Below, piece after piece: positions 18,508 to 26,729 of a stretch of 45,400 nt of DNA. Within the stretch, counting starts at the first letter, position 1, and each line of letters starts with the position of its first letter. Location of the stretch: the NCBI GenBank assembly GCA_002702705.1, contig PABH01000060.1:1-45400 (forward strand), written 5' to 3'. This DNA comes from Anaerolineaceae bacterium. Its GTDB lineage: Bacteria; Chloroflexota; Anaerolineae; Anaerolineales; Anaerolineaceae. A program made the translations under genes and the position numbers. The notes under the pieces were generated by a model, which did no database searches, was not told where the DNA came from, and worked only from the letters and a program-made list of their open reading frames with translations.

Positions 18508-18750
18508 CACACAGATTAACAGATATACAGAAGCGAAGATAAAAATAAAACACTTATGTGTGGTGGGTTGGTTTGTGAGAATCAAGCGTCATTGTATCGG
18601 TAATTGAATTTGACTTAATATAGATTGCAAACAACCCACCTTCAGTATTGTCGATTGGTGTTTTTACACAGAAGCACAGAAGAACGAAGTGCAGAATAGT
18701 AAATCTAAAAATCTTTTCTCTGTTGCTCAGTATCTCTGTATATCTGTGTG
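18508..18750. repeat. Inverted ACACAG-type repeat pair in the nuo-fasciclin gap
   Basis: CACACAGATTAACAGATATACAG near 18508 is mirrored by CTGTATATCTGTGTG ending near 18750. ACACAGAAGCACAGAAGA lies between them in direct orientation. The gap 18376-18981 between the convergent nuo and fasciclin genes holds no gene. It contains the nuo terminator, this degenerate repeat, the string ACCACCAAGCACAC shared with 32405, and the hairpin at 18839. Confidence 0.5.
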
Positions 18751-18838
18751 AAATGGGGGCGAATACCACTTGAAAATTGTTGATGAGTTTCTTCTCAAAA
18801 GGTGCTGATTTGATAAAATGTCGATTTTTTTTAAATCA

Positions 18839-18868
18839 CACATCCCCTGGAAAATTCCAGGGGATGTG
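18839..18868. repeat. Perfect inverted repeat downstream of the fasciclin gene
   Basis: CACATCCCCTGG and CCAGGGGATGTG pair perfectly (12 bp) around AAAATT. It lies about 115 bases past the stop of the minus-strand fasciclin gene and may end or stabilise that transcript. There is no U-run on the minus strand directly after it, so an intrinsic terminator call would be weak. Confidence 0.45.
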
Positions 18869-18981
18869 CTTGAGAGACCCAAATTAGAAGGAGAAGGATA
18901 ATAACGGGATGAGTTATCAACCAGGGGAGGGCCGACAACCCATCCAATCTACCAATAAACTACCGATAAAAGATAGTAACT

Positions 18982-20754
18982 TTATTGTGGTGGTAAGAGC
19001 ACACTGTCGATGACATGAATGACACCATTGCTTGTTTCGATGTCGGTGATGATGACCATTGCATCATTGATATAAACTTTGCCATCTTCGACTTTGATAT
19101 TGAGCATTTCGCCTAAGGCGGTTTCAGCTTCGGTTAAGGAGACAACATCTTCTGCCATCACCTTACCGGGAACAACATGGTAGAGCAAAATGTTGGTCAG
19201 TTGTTCCAAGTTTTCCGGCAGGAGTAAACTTTCTACTGTGCCAGCGGGTAACTTGGCAAAGGCATCATCAGTCGGGGCGAAAACTGTGAAGGGACCTTCG
19301 CCCTGCAGGGTTTCTACCAGGTCAGCAGCCTGTACTGCGGCAACCAGGGTAGTGAAGCGGCCATCAGCTACTGCTGTTTCAACAATATCCAACGGTGGGA
19401 TGAGGACTGTATCGATGACATGAATGACGCCGTTACTGGTCAGGATGTCGGTAATTAGAACCTGAGCATCGTTCAGATATACATTACCCATATCTTGTTT
19501 GACCATGATCGACTTCCCTTGTAAGGTGGCGACTTTTTCCATTCCAAGGACATCGGCTGCCATTTCGCGGCCATCAGCGACATGGTAGAGCAAGATATTT
19601 GTTAATGCTTCCGGGTCAGCTAATAAAGCTTCTACGGTGCCAGCTGGCAGCTTGGCAAAAGCATCATCGGTGGGTGCAAAGACTGTGAAGGGGCCTTCGC
19701 CGGATAGGGTTTCAGCTAAACCTGCAGCCTGTACTGCGGCTACCAGTGTGGTAAAACGTCCATCAGCGACAGCAGTATCAACAATATTGGATGGTGGTAA
19801 GATAACTTCATCGATGACGTGGATCAAACCGTTGCTGGTAAAAATGTCGGGTAAAACAACTTGTGCTTGGTTGGCGAATACATTTCCGTCTTCTACAGTG
19901 ATATCAATTGGCGCACCTTGCGCGGACAATGCATAATCTAATCCGACTACATCACTGGCTGGCACTTTGCCGGGAACGACATGGTAGAGTAATATGTTGG
20001 CTAATGCTTCTGGATCTGCCAATAAGGATTCAACGGTTCCAGCGGGTAATTTTGCAAAGGCTTCATCGGTGGGGGCGAAGACTGTGAAGGGACCTTCACC
20101 GGATAGGGTGTCAGCTAAACCTGCAGCTTGTACTGCGGCTACCAGGGTGGTAAAACGACCATCAGCGACAGCAGTTTCAACAATGTTTCCAGGAGGTAAG
20201 AGCACTGTGTCTATTACGTGGATGACACCATTTGAAGCTTCAATATCGGTAATGATAACCTGAGCATCATTGAGGAAAACATTACCGTCTTTGACCATAA
20301 TTTGTACGTCGGTACCATTGATGGTTTCAGCGCTGGTTAAGTTGACGACATCAGCTGCCATAACTTTGCCGGAAACAACGTGGTATAACAAGATATTGGT
20401 CAGTGCTTCCGGATCTGATAATAAGGCTTCTACGGTGCCTTCCGGTAATTTTGCGAAAGCATCGTCAGTGGGGGCGAAAACTGTGAATGGGCCTTCACCC
20501 TGTAAAGTTTCAACCAGACCTGCTGCATCTAAGGCTGCTACTAAGGTGGTAAAACGGCCGTCTTCTACAGCAATGGTGGGAATATCTTTTGCCATCACCG
20601 GTTCTTCGGTTGGTTCAGGAACCATGGTTGGTTCTGCCATTACTTCTGGTTCAGAGTTCTCACCAGTAACAGGGACAACATTATTGGTAGGTGCACAAGC
20701 AGCCAATACCAATGCGACAACGATAAAAAGTGAAAATACGGTTAAACGTTTCAT
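18982..20754 (-). CDS. Secreted lipoprotein with four fasciclin (FAS1) domains
   Basis: This 590-residue protein begins with a lipoprotein signal peptide; LVLAAC forms the lipobox with Cys at about residue 20. After a Pro/Glu-rich linker come four FAS1 domains starting near residues 57, 190, 323 and 457. Each repeats [25 protein letters not shown] and SNGVIHVID with high mutual similarity, suggesting recent internal duplication. FAS1 domains mediate cell-cell or matrix adhesion in many organisms, so a surface adhesion role is likely, with partner unknown. TAGGAGTT precedes the ATG. The gene is divergent from the beta-helix gene at 21440 and could belong to the same surface programme. Confidence 0.93.
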   Translation of the reverse strand: MKRLTVFSLFIVVALVLAACAPTNNVVPVTGENSEPEVMAEPTMVPEPTEEPVMAKDIPTIAVEDGRFTTLVAALDAAGLVETLQGEGPFTVFAPTDDAFAKLPEGTVEALLSDPEALTNILLYHVVSGKVMAADVVNLTSAETINGTDVQIMVKDGNVFLNDAQVIITDIEASNGVIHVIDTVLLPPGNIVETAVADGRFTTLVAAVQAAGLADTLSGEGPFTVFAPTDEAFAKLPAGTVESLLADPEALANILLYHVVPGKVPASDVVGLDYALSAQGAPIDITVEDGNVFANQAQVVLPDIFTSNGLIHVIDEVILPPSNIVDTAVADGRFTTLVAAVQAAGLAETLSGEGPFTVFAPTDDAFAKLPAGTVEALLADPEALTNILLYHVADGREMAADVLGMEKVATLQGKSIMVKQDMGNVYLNDAQVLITDILTSNGVIHVIDTVLIPPLDIVETAVADGRFTTLVAAVQAADLVETLQGEGPFTVFAPTDDAFAKLPAGTVESLLLPENLEQLTNILLYHVVPGKVMAEDVVSLTEAETALGEMLNIKVEDGKVYINDAMVIITDIETSNGVIHVIDSVLLPPQ

Positions 20755-20800
20755 TTTGTAACTCCTATAAAATCAGACTAAACTTACCTTTATTGTCATC

Positions 20801-20829
20801 AGTATATGGTTTTGTATAAGTTTCGTCAA
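20801..20829 (-). promoter_or_regulatory. Sigma-70-like promoter of the fasciclin gene
   Basis: On the minus strand TTGACG (20829-20824) and TATACT (20806-20801) are separated by 17 bases. The predicted start lies about 40 bases before the ATG. This is a near-consensus pair. Confidence 0.7.
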
Positions 20830-20862
20830 ATGATTTATCTATTTTGTATAATGTTTTGTATA
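20810..20862. promoter_or_regulatory. Three TTTTGTATA direct repeats over the fasciclin promoter
   Basis: TTTTGTATA occurs at 20810-20818, 20842-20850 and 20854-20862. The first lies in the -35/-10 spacer and the others just upstream of the -35. Iterated nonamers in such a place look like operator sites for a regulator not identified here. The region is AT-rich, so chance repetition cannot be excluded. Confidence 0.4.
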
Positions 20863-21071
20863 TAGTTGGTAAATTAATTTGAGTTCTTTACCTAATACCC
20901 AAAAAAGTGATTGTTCACATGAGGTGGCAACGTAATTATCAGATGAAATTAACCGGAGAAAGAAACCACGCATTTGGAATGTTAAATGCCTGGTTCTGTT
21001 TTTTTTTGCAAAATTCCAAAGAGATTTTCCGTAATCGTTTATAAAAAGTTAGAAACTGGTCCGGATTTTGT

Positions 21072-21100
21072 TTGACATCCCGTAAAAAATGCGTTAATAT
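21072..21100 (+). promoter_or_regulatory. Near-consensus promoter of first beta-helix gene
   Basis: TTGACA and TAATAT are separated by exactly 17 bases. A transcript starting near 21107 would begin about 58 bases before the c-di-GMP-II aptamer, leaving a 330-base leader before the coding region. Confidence 0.8.
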
Positions 21101-21164
21101 CACGTAAAGAAATTAATTCTTTAAAGGTGGGTCTATCAAAAAAAAACGGATTCACCCATAAAAC

Positions 21165-21272
21165 GGCAAGAGGCGTTGAAACAATATGTGTCCGCGAAAG
21201 GGAGGGGATTCCCTGAATAAGCGGGATTTGGGCACCTGACATATTGTTGAGCCAGTGGTGCAACCGGCTGCC
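21165..21272 (+). ncRNA. Cyclic-di-GMP-II riboswitch aptamer, copy 1
   Basis: The class II core is present: TTTGGGCACCTGAC, then GCCAGTGGTGCAACCGG, close to the known clostridial TTGGGCACTTGAC...AGTAGTGCAACCGA. CAATATGT (21182-21189) pairs perfectly with ACATATTG (21239-21246). GCAC and GTGC can form the pseudoknot. TCCGC and GCGGGA frame an optional inserted stem. GGCAAG (21165-21170) pairs with CTGCC (21268-21272) with one bulge as P1. Class II aptamers bind cyclic di-GMP selectively. The 3' strand overlaps the terminator arm, so the RNA can be either aptamer or terminator. Confidence 0.92.
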
Positions 21273-21303
21273 AATTTGGTATTTCAGTCGGTTTTTTCTT
21301 TTT
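21263..21303 (+). terminator. Riboswitch-controlled leader terminator, copy 1
   Basis: ACCGGCTG (21263-21270) pairs with CAGTCGGT (21285-21292) with a single G-U, followed by TTTTTCTTTTT. The 5' arm is the conserved ACCGG ligand-site segment plus the P1 3' strand of the aptamer. Ligand-stabilised aptamer should therefore block the terminator and allow read-through (ON switch). Polarity is inferred from this overlap. Confidence 0.85.
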
Positions 21304-21439
21304 AATCCAATGGTACGGAAGGAAACAACAAGGAGGTTTATTGGGTGGGGATATTTTAAGTGTATTTACCATGTAGGGTGGGTAAGGGGAAATTACCTGG
21401 TTCAAATCAAATCAATTCTAAAAAATGGGGATTTTTTAA

Positions 21440-24400
21440 ATGAATAAATCAATTTTTACTAAAGGTATATATGTTTTCTTAAGTTTATTGTTGGCATTGG
21501 GTGCCTTTACTGCTATGCCAAGTGGGGCGGTAAGTGCTGCTAACTTGGATGTATGCGCATCAGGTTGTACCTATTCAACCATTCAATCTGCAATCAATGC
21601 TGCATCAGATAACGATACAGTTTATGTCCACGCCGGTACCTATTATGAAGCGTTAAGCATTACCAAAACGATTTCACTGGTTGGTGAGGATCGTGATCTG
21701 GTAATCATTGATACTGATAGTAGTGCAGGCACCAGTTATGGTGTTAGTGTGCGTGCTGATGGGGTGGTTATAAGTGACTTAACAGTTGTTGGACCAAACA
21801 ACTATACAGGTGGAACACGACCTGGTAATTATGGAATCAAAGTTAGCAAAGTTGACGATGTTACGGACACCTCTTTTACTATTTCCAATGTTAAGATCAG
21901 AGATTCTTATCGTTCCAATCTTGATTTGAATGGAATTACCAGTGGATTAATCGATGGTGTGATTGTAGAAAATGCCGTTTATGGAGCTGGGATTGGTATA
22001 TCCGATTCGAGTAATATTACAGTACAAAACATTACCACGACTGGGAATGCCTGGGGTGGTTTGGCTGTTATGGCAGGCGGAAACTGGTATCCTCCTGGAG
22101 GTTCCTATAATGTAACTTTAACAGGGACCAATAGTTTTTCAGAAACAAACAAGGTTTATACGGAAAACGAAGCTGATCCCACAAAACCCGTTGTCAACTT
22201 TACCGCGGAAGGTTTTGGTTTTATTGTTCGAAATCCTATTCGACCTTATCATACCTGGTATCAAATCACCGCAGCTGATGCCGTTAGTTTTGCATTGGGA
22301 CTTGCTAATCCTGAACAATCTGTTGTTCAACGGCTATCAGATGGTGCTTTTATATTAGATGAAGGCATGTCCATTCAAGCAGCAATTGACGCGGCAGCGG
22401 ATGGGGATACCGTTTTTGTCCAAGATGGCACCTACAATGAATATTTACGCATCAATAAACCGCTAACCTTAAGTGGTGAATCCAAAACTGGTGTCATTAT
22501 CGACCCGCAGGACACAGGTGGTTATGGTATCGCTGCTACTGCTGACGGACTGGTTTTTGAAAACTTTACATTACGAAATGCGGAAACCTATGGGTTAAAA
22601 ATCAGTAATAGCACAAACGTGGTGGTTCAAAATGTGATTGTACAAGCCAGTGGAAACACCAATGTTGATTTAAATGGTGTTAATCATGCCACTGTAGATG
22701 CAGTTGAAGCCTATACCGCTTCCTATGGGAATGGCTTCAGCATCACCGATTCAAATGATATTCTCATAAGTAATTCCATCTCGGAAGGCAACCATTTCAC
22801 AACTTTCTCAGCTGGTGTTATGGTAGCGGCTTCTGGTGCGGCTTATCCAGGTGGTTCTGATAATGTCGTGTTTGTTAACAACGATTTTCGAGAACCGACG
22901 CATATTTACACGGAACGAAATGCTACTTATGAAATTACCAATCTTGATCCCGGTAATTATGATTACGTATTAAAAACATCATTGGGACTTGGAGAATCTT
23001 ATTATGTCTCATTCGCTGAAGCGAAGGCAGCAGCAGTTCTGTATGCTGATGCTTTACTCTCAGGAGATCTGAGCTCTTTCTCAATCAAATCCGTTTCTTT
23101 GGCTACCTTTTATGTTGATCCTGACCTTAAGATACAGACCGCGGTGAATGCAGCCGAAGCTGGAGAAACCGTTCGTGTAGCGGGTGGCACCTACGTTGAA
23201 GATGTTGTGATTGACAAAGCGTTAAACGTTTTTGGTCCAAACGCTGGTGTAAATCCTAATACAGATACACGGAACTCTGAAGCAATCATCTTACTGGAAG
23301 TGCCTGGTGACACAGTGGATGATACCTTGATGTGGTATCTGGAAGCAGACGGAATTACCATTGATGGGTTTTTATTTGACGGTGATAATCCGGCTTTAAC
23401 CAGTGAGGTAGATGTACGAGGATCAAATGTTGATGCAGGAATCGGTATTGCTGCTTTTGATGGCGTAGGAGAAATTCGTATTGAAAATAACATCCTAAAG
23501 AATTTTTCGTTTGCTTCAATTTATATGTATAACGGTGATAATGTAGCGACATCAGAGAACTATATTCAAAAGAACTGGATTGACAATCTCAATCCAGATA
23601 CCTGGGGTATTGGAATCTTGGTATACAATAGTTTTTATGTTGATATTCAAGATAACGTTATTACCCGTGGTCGCGTAGGTATTCAAACCGGTAATTATCA
23701 ACGGCCAAATCCTGGTTCGACAGCCAGTATTAAGAACAATACGATTGAAGTAACCCGGAGAGGTTTATTCTATAACCTCATGTCTGGAACTAGTACACCA
23801 TTTGAAGTATCTGACAACACATTTACAGCGCTTCCTGCAACGAATGTTCAAGACGGTATCTTGATTTCCTCCATCAATGTTGCTGTTGAAACAAACTTCC
23901 AAAACAACAATATCACCGGTTTTGATTACGGTATCAATTTCTGGAATGATCCCACATCCAATTTTGTGACCGTCAATGGTGGTGTGATTGATCAATGTGA
24001 TTATGGGGTTTTTGCGAACAATTTTGATGGGTATTCATCCAATGGAAATTCGAGTGTTGTTCAAATCCAAGATATCACTATTCAAAACTCAACCAATGCG
24101 GCAGTATATGTCAAAGATAATGAACTGAATACAAATGCCGCTACCATTCAACTAAATGTTTTGTCTGGAAACCAGTTAATCAACAACCCGGTTGATTTCT
24201 TAATCGAAGGTCTTGATGCGACATTGACGCTGGATGAAACGCTGACCGGGCCGTTTGTATGGAATATTGATGGCGCATTAATTCAACCAGCTATTGATGA
24301 AACATATGCTGGTGACACCTTTGTCATTTTAGCTGGTGAATACGAGCAGAATTTCACGGTAAATAAATACCTGAAAATCTATGGCGAAGGCAATGGCGAT

Positions 24401-26275
24401 GATCCTGCCGACAACACTATTCTTAAAAAATTGGTTAACAGTGCAGTTGTAACAGTGTCTGCTTCCGGTCTTTCCGAGGTCGAACCATTACTTTTACAAG
24501 ATTTACGTATTGAACCGGTTGGTGTGTATGGTTTGAATTTAGGTAATCTTGCATACTTAAAATTGGATAACGTGAAAGTAATTGGTAGTGCGGATACAGA
24601 TTTTAATGAAAACGAATCCTGTCTTAAAGTCGCCACAACAGCCGATGTGAAATATTTGGATGTTGTTAATTCTGCATTTGATGGCTGCGATTATGGTTGG
24701 TATATAGCAAAAGCGGTAACAGTTGGTGAAGCCAGTACGCTGCAGTATGTAAATGTTTTCAATACCACCTTTAATAACAATGATTATAAGGGCGCGTATA
24801 TCGAAAAACTTTCCGACGCAGTTTTCGAAAACGTTTCAGTTTTGGATAACGGCAGCACGGGGTTCTGGAATAACGACTGGAATGCAGGTATTGACGTTAA
24901 TTTAAAAAATGGTGATTATCAAAACCTCACCTTCAATAACATCATTGTTGATGGAAATGGGCTTGGTTATAAAGAAGGAACTGGTCTTCTGGTAAAAGCT
25001 CGTGATGATGGATCATATGCCGCCGTTCCAGCTACATTGGATAATGTACTTATTACCAACAGCACCTTTACCGGCAATGAACGTGGTATCCGCTTGGGTG
25101 AACCCGGCAAATTAAACGCTGGCCCGACCAATGTGGTGATCAACTTCAACCGTATTTTTGGAAACGAACAAACTTACACCGGTACCGATGGTTCTGCTTA
25201 TGGCGGGTTGGTTAATCAATCCGTAGCCGCTGTGAGTGCTGAAAACAACTGGTTTGGCTGCAACGCTGGCCCAGAAACCACGGGTTGTGACGCCGTTGCA
25301 GTTAGCACCGGCGCTGGCGCTGTTGACGCGGATCCATGGATTGTTTTGAGCCTGACCGCTGATCCAACCGTGCTCGAACCCGGCATGTCTGCTGATTTGG
25401 AAGCCAACTTGGTAATGAACTCGGCTGGCGTTTCAACGGCTGCCGATGGTTACATTCCCCAGGGTCTCTTGGTCAGTTTCACAGCCCCTGATGGCGGTAC
25501 CGTGAACCCAACCAGCGGCCTGACGGTTAACAGTGCTGTTTCCAGCGTTTTCACTGCGCCTGATATGCATGGTGATTACCAGGTCTGTGCTGCCGTGGAT
25601 AACGAACTGCTTTGCCCGATTGTGCCTGTGGTTGGCCCCGGTGCAGTGGATGATGCCTATTCCACACCCGAAGATACAACCCTGGTGGTAGCGGCCCCTG
25701 GTGTTTTAACCAATGACACCGGCATTGAGACGCTTCCTTATGCGGTTGCTCTGCTCGTAGAGCCCCAACACGGACAATTAACCTTAAACGCGGATGGATC
25801 CTTCACTTATGTTCCGGATGCAGGTTTTGTGGGTGATGATACCTTTGAATACCAGGTCGTTACCCATCCCAACGATGCCAAAACCGGTTGGTCTGATGAA
25901 GCAATTGTGACCATTACAGTTACCCCTGTAAACAAGGTTCCAGTGGCTGTGGCGGATGCCTACGATGCGGTCCAAAACATCACGCTTGAAATTGAAACTG
26001 CTGAAGGTGTTTTGGTCAACGATACGGATGCGGATGTGGATGATTCATTGGAAGCGGTTTTGGTAACGGATGTTAGCAATGGTACCTTAACCTTAAACGC
26101 AGATGGTTCATTTACATACGTTCCGAATGTCAATTATGTTGGTTTTGACAGTTTTACCTACTATGCGACAGACGGTGAAGCAAACAGCGCTCCGGTGACA
26201 GTGACCATTACTGTTGCGCCTGGAATCCCTGTTACCAGTGGGGTTCAGATTTACCTGCCATTTATTGTCCGGTAG
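21440..26275 (+). CDS. Giant secreted right-handed beta-helix surface protein 1
   Basis: This 1611-residue protein has a cleavable signal peptide (about residues 1-33). Four pectin-lyase-like beta-helix segments each open with the same unit, IQ.AI..A..GDTV.V..G.Y.E, near residues 48, 310, 564 and 947. An NWFGCNAGP motif near 1271 is typical of such helices. A possible Ig-like stretch follows, then two tandem cadherin/Ig-like 'tandem-95' domains (from about 1401 and 1505, each with LTLNADGSFTYVP). The extreme C terminus is IYLPFIVR, with no membrane helix or LPXTG. No catalytic pectinase residues are evident, so an adhesin or matrix role is more likely than an enzyme. It is controlled by the c-di-GMP-II leader upstream. 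The site before the ATG is weak (GGGG). Confidence 0.9.
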   Translation: MNKSIFTKGIYVFLSLLLALGAFTAMPSGAVSAANLDVCASGCTYSTIQSAINAASDNDTVYVHAGTYYEALSITKTISLVGEDRDLVIIDTDSSAGTSYGVSVRADGVVISDLTVVGPNNYTGGTRPGNYGIKVSKVDDVTDTSFTISNVKIRDSYRSNLDLNGITSGLIDGVIVENAVYGAGIGISDSSNITVQNITTTGNAWGGLAVMAGGNWYPPGGSYNVTLTGTNSFSETNKVYTENEADPTKPVVNFTAEGFGFIVRNPIRPYHTWYQITAADAVSFALGLANPEQSVVQRLSDGAFILDEGMSIQAAIDAAADGDTVFVQDGTYNEYLRINKPLTLSGESKTGVIIDPQDTGGYGIAATADGLVFENFTLRNAETYGLKISNSTNVVVQNVIVQASGNTNVDLNGVNHATVDAVEAYTASYGNGFSITDSNDILISNSISEGNHFTTFSAGVMVAASGAAYPGGSDNVVFVNNDFREPTHIYTERNATYEITNLDPGNYDYVLKTSLGLGESYYVSFAEAKAAAVLYADALLSGDLSSFSIKSVSLATFYVDPDLKIQTAVNAAEAGETVRVAGGTYVEDVVIDKALNVFGPNAGVNPNTDTRNSEAIILLEVPGDTVDDTLMWYLEADGITIDGFLFDGDNPALTSEVDVRGSNVDAGIGIAAFDGVGEIRIENNILKNFSFASIYMYNGDNVATSENYIQKNWIDNLNPDTWGIGILVYNSFYVDIQDNVITRGRVGIQTGNYQRPNPGSTASIKNNTIEVTRRGLFYNLMSGTSTPFEVSDNTFTALPATNVQDGILISSINVAVETNFQNNNITGFDYGINFWNDPTSNFVTVNGGVIDQCDYGVFANNFDGYSSNGNSSVVQIQDITIQNSTNAAVYVKDNELNTNAATIQLNVLSGNQLINNPVDFLIEGLDATLTLDETLTGPFVWNIDGALIQPAIDETYAGDTFVILAGEYEQNFTVNKYLKIYGEGNGDDPADNTILKKLVNSAVVTVSASGLSEVEPLLLQDLRIEPVGVYGLNLGNLAYLKLDNVKVIGSADTDFNENESCLKVATTADVKYLDVVNSAFDGCDYGWYIAKAVTVGEASTLQYVNVFNTTFNNNDYKGAYIEKLSDAVFENVSVLDNGSTGFWNNDWNAGIDVNLKNGDYQNLTFNNIIVDGNGLGYKEGTGLLVKARDDGSYAAVPATLDNVLITNSTFTGNERGIRLGEPGKLNAGPTNVVINFNRIFGNEQTYTGTDGSAYGGLVNQSVAAVSAENNWFGCNAGPETTGCDAVAVSTGAGAVDADPWIVLSLTADPTVLEPGMSADLEANLVMNSAGVSTAADGYIPQGLLVSFTAPDGGTVNPTSGLTVNSAVSSVFTAPDMHGDYQVCAAVDNELLCPIVPVVGPGAVDDAYSTPEDTTLVVAAPGVLTNDTGIETLPYAVALLVEPQHGQLTLNADGSFTYVPDAGFVGDDTFEYQVVTHPNDAKTGWSDEAIVTITVTPVNKVPVAVADAYDAVQNITLEIETAEGVLVNDTDADVDDSLEAVLVTDVSNGTLTLNADGSFTYVPNVNYVGFDSFTYYATDGEANSAPVTVTITVAPGIPVTSGVQIYLPFIVR

Positions 26276-26295
26276 TTTCAATAAATTCTAATTTC

Positions 26296-26332
26296 AAAAT
26301 AGGCTGGTCCAAAACGGGTCAGCCTATTTTTG
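26296..26332 (+). terminator. Intrinsic terminator after beta-helix gene 1
   Basis: AAAATAGGCTG and CAGCCTATTTT pair perfectly around a short loop, with a T-run following, about 20 bases after the stop codon. This separates the two beta-helix transcription units. Confidence 0.85.
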
Positions 26333-26386
26333 TTAGCAATTTGTTTGTTTTTTGGTTAAAAACAGATTAGATTTTCTGTGTTTTTA

Positions 26387-26415
26387 TTGACTTTTAAGTT
26401 AAAAAACGCTACTAT
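26387..26415 (+). promoter_or_regulatory. Promoter of second beta-helix gene
   Basis: TTGACT and TACTAT are separated by 17 bases, giving a start near 26422 and the same promoter-aptamer-terminator order as the first unit. Confidence 0.75.
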
Positions 26416-26481
26416 TTTTTATATAGAGTCAAAAATGAAACTTTTAATTGATGGATCGTTAAGAGTTCCATTCCTTAAAAA

Positions 26482-26588
26482 AGCAAGCGGCGATGAGATG
26501 ATACGTATCCGTGCGGGGTAAAGAGCACCCCGTTCAGCGGAATTTGGGCACCTGACGTATTGTTTAGCCAGTGGTGCAACCGGCTGCT
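26482..26588 (+). ncRNA. Cyclic-di-GMP-II riboswitch aptamer, copy 2
   Basis: The conserved core AATTTGGGCACCTGAC and GCCAGTGGTGCAACCGG are almost identical to copy 1, while helices differ with compensation. ATACGT (26501-26506) pairs with ACGTAT (26555-26560). P1 AGCAAG pairs with CTGCT, where copy 1 has GGCAAG and CTGCC. The inserted stem is CGGGGT/ACCCCG inside CCG/CGG. Conservation of the core with covarying stems is strong evidence for a functional structured RNA. It precedes the second beta-helix gene. Confidence 0.93.
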
Positions 26589-26614
26589 CCGTATTTCAGC
26601 CGGTTTTTCTTTTT
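26579..26614 (+). terminator. Riboswitch-controlled leader terminator, copy 2
   Basis: ACCGGCTG (26579-26586) pairs perfectly with CAGCCGGT (26597-26604), then TTTTCTTTTT. As in copy 1, the 5' arm is shared with the aptamer core and P1, giving mutually exclusive folds and a predicted ON response. Confidence 0.87.
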
Positions 26615-26729
26615 AATTTACCCAAAGTGTCTCAAAAAACAAGGAGGTTTTTTGAAGTGGGAAAAAGGCAATTTTTTCAAACTAAATTGACAAATCCGTA
26701 AACGGTTCCGGGGTATGGGGAGGTATTTA

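Noticed and set aside
19190-20761. Several open frames on the plus strand across the fasciclin gene
   Set aside because: They repeat with the FAS1 domains and are antisense shadows of an internally duplicated, well-supported gene; no ribosome sites or known domains.
21165-21272. Cobalamin-type riboswitch suggested by GCCAGTGG
   Set aside because: The surrounding GGGCAC...GTGGTGCAACCGG core, P2 pairing and pseudoknot fit the c-di-GMP-II fold; the B12-box and its neighbours are absent.
26220-26275. Classical LPXTG sorting signal at the beta-helix C terminus
   Set aside because: There is no LPXTG, no following membrane helix and no basic tail; only the short YLPFIVR end.
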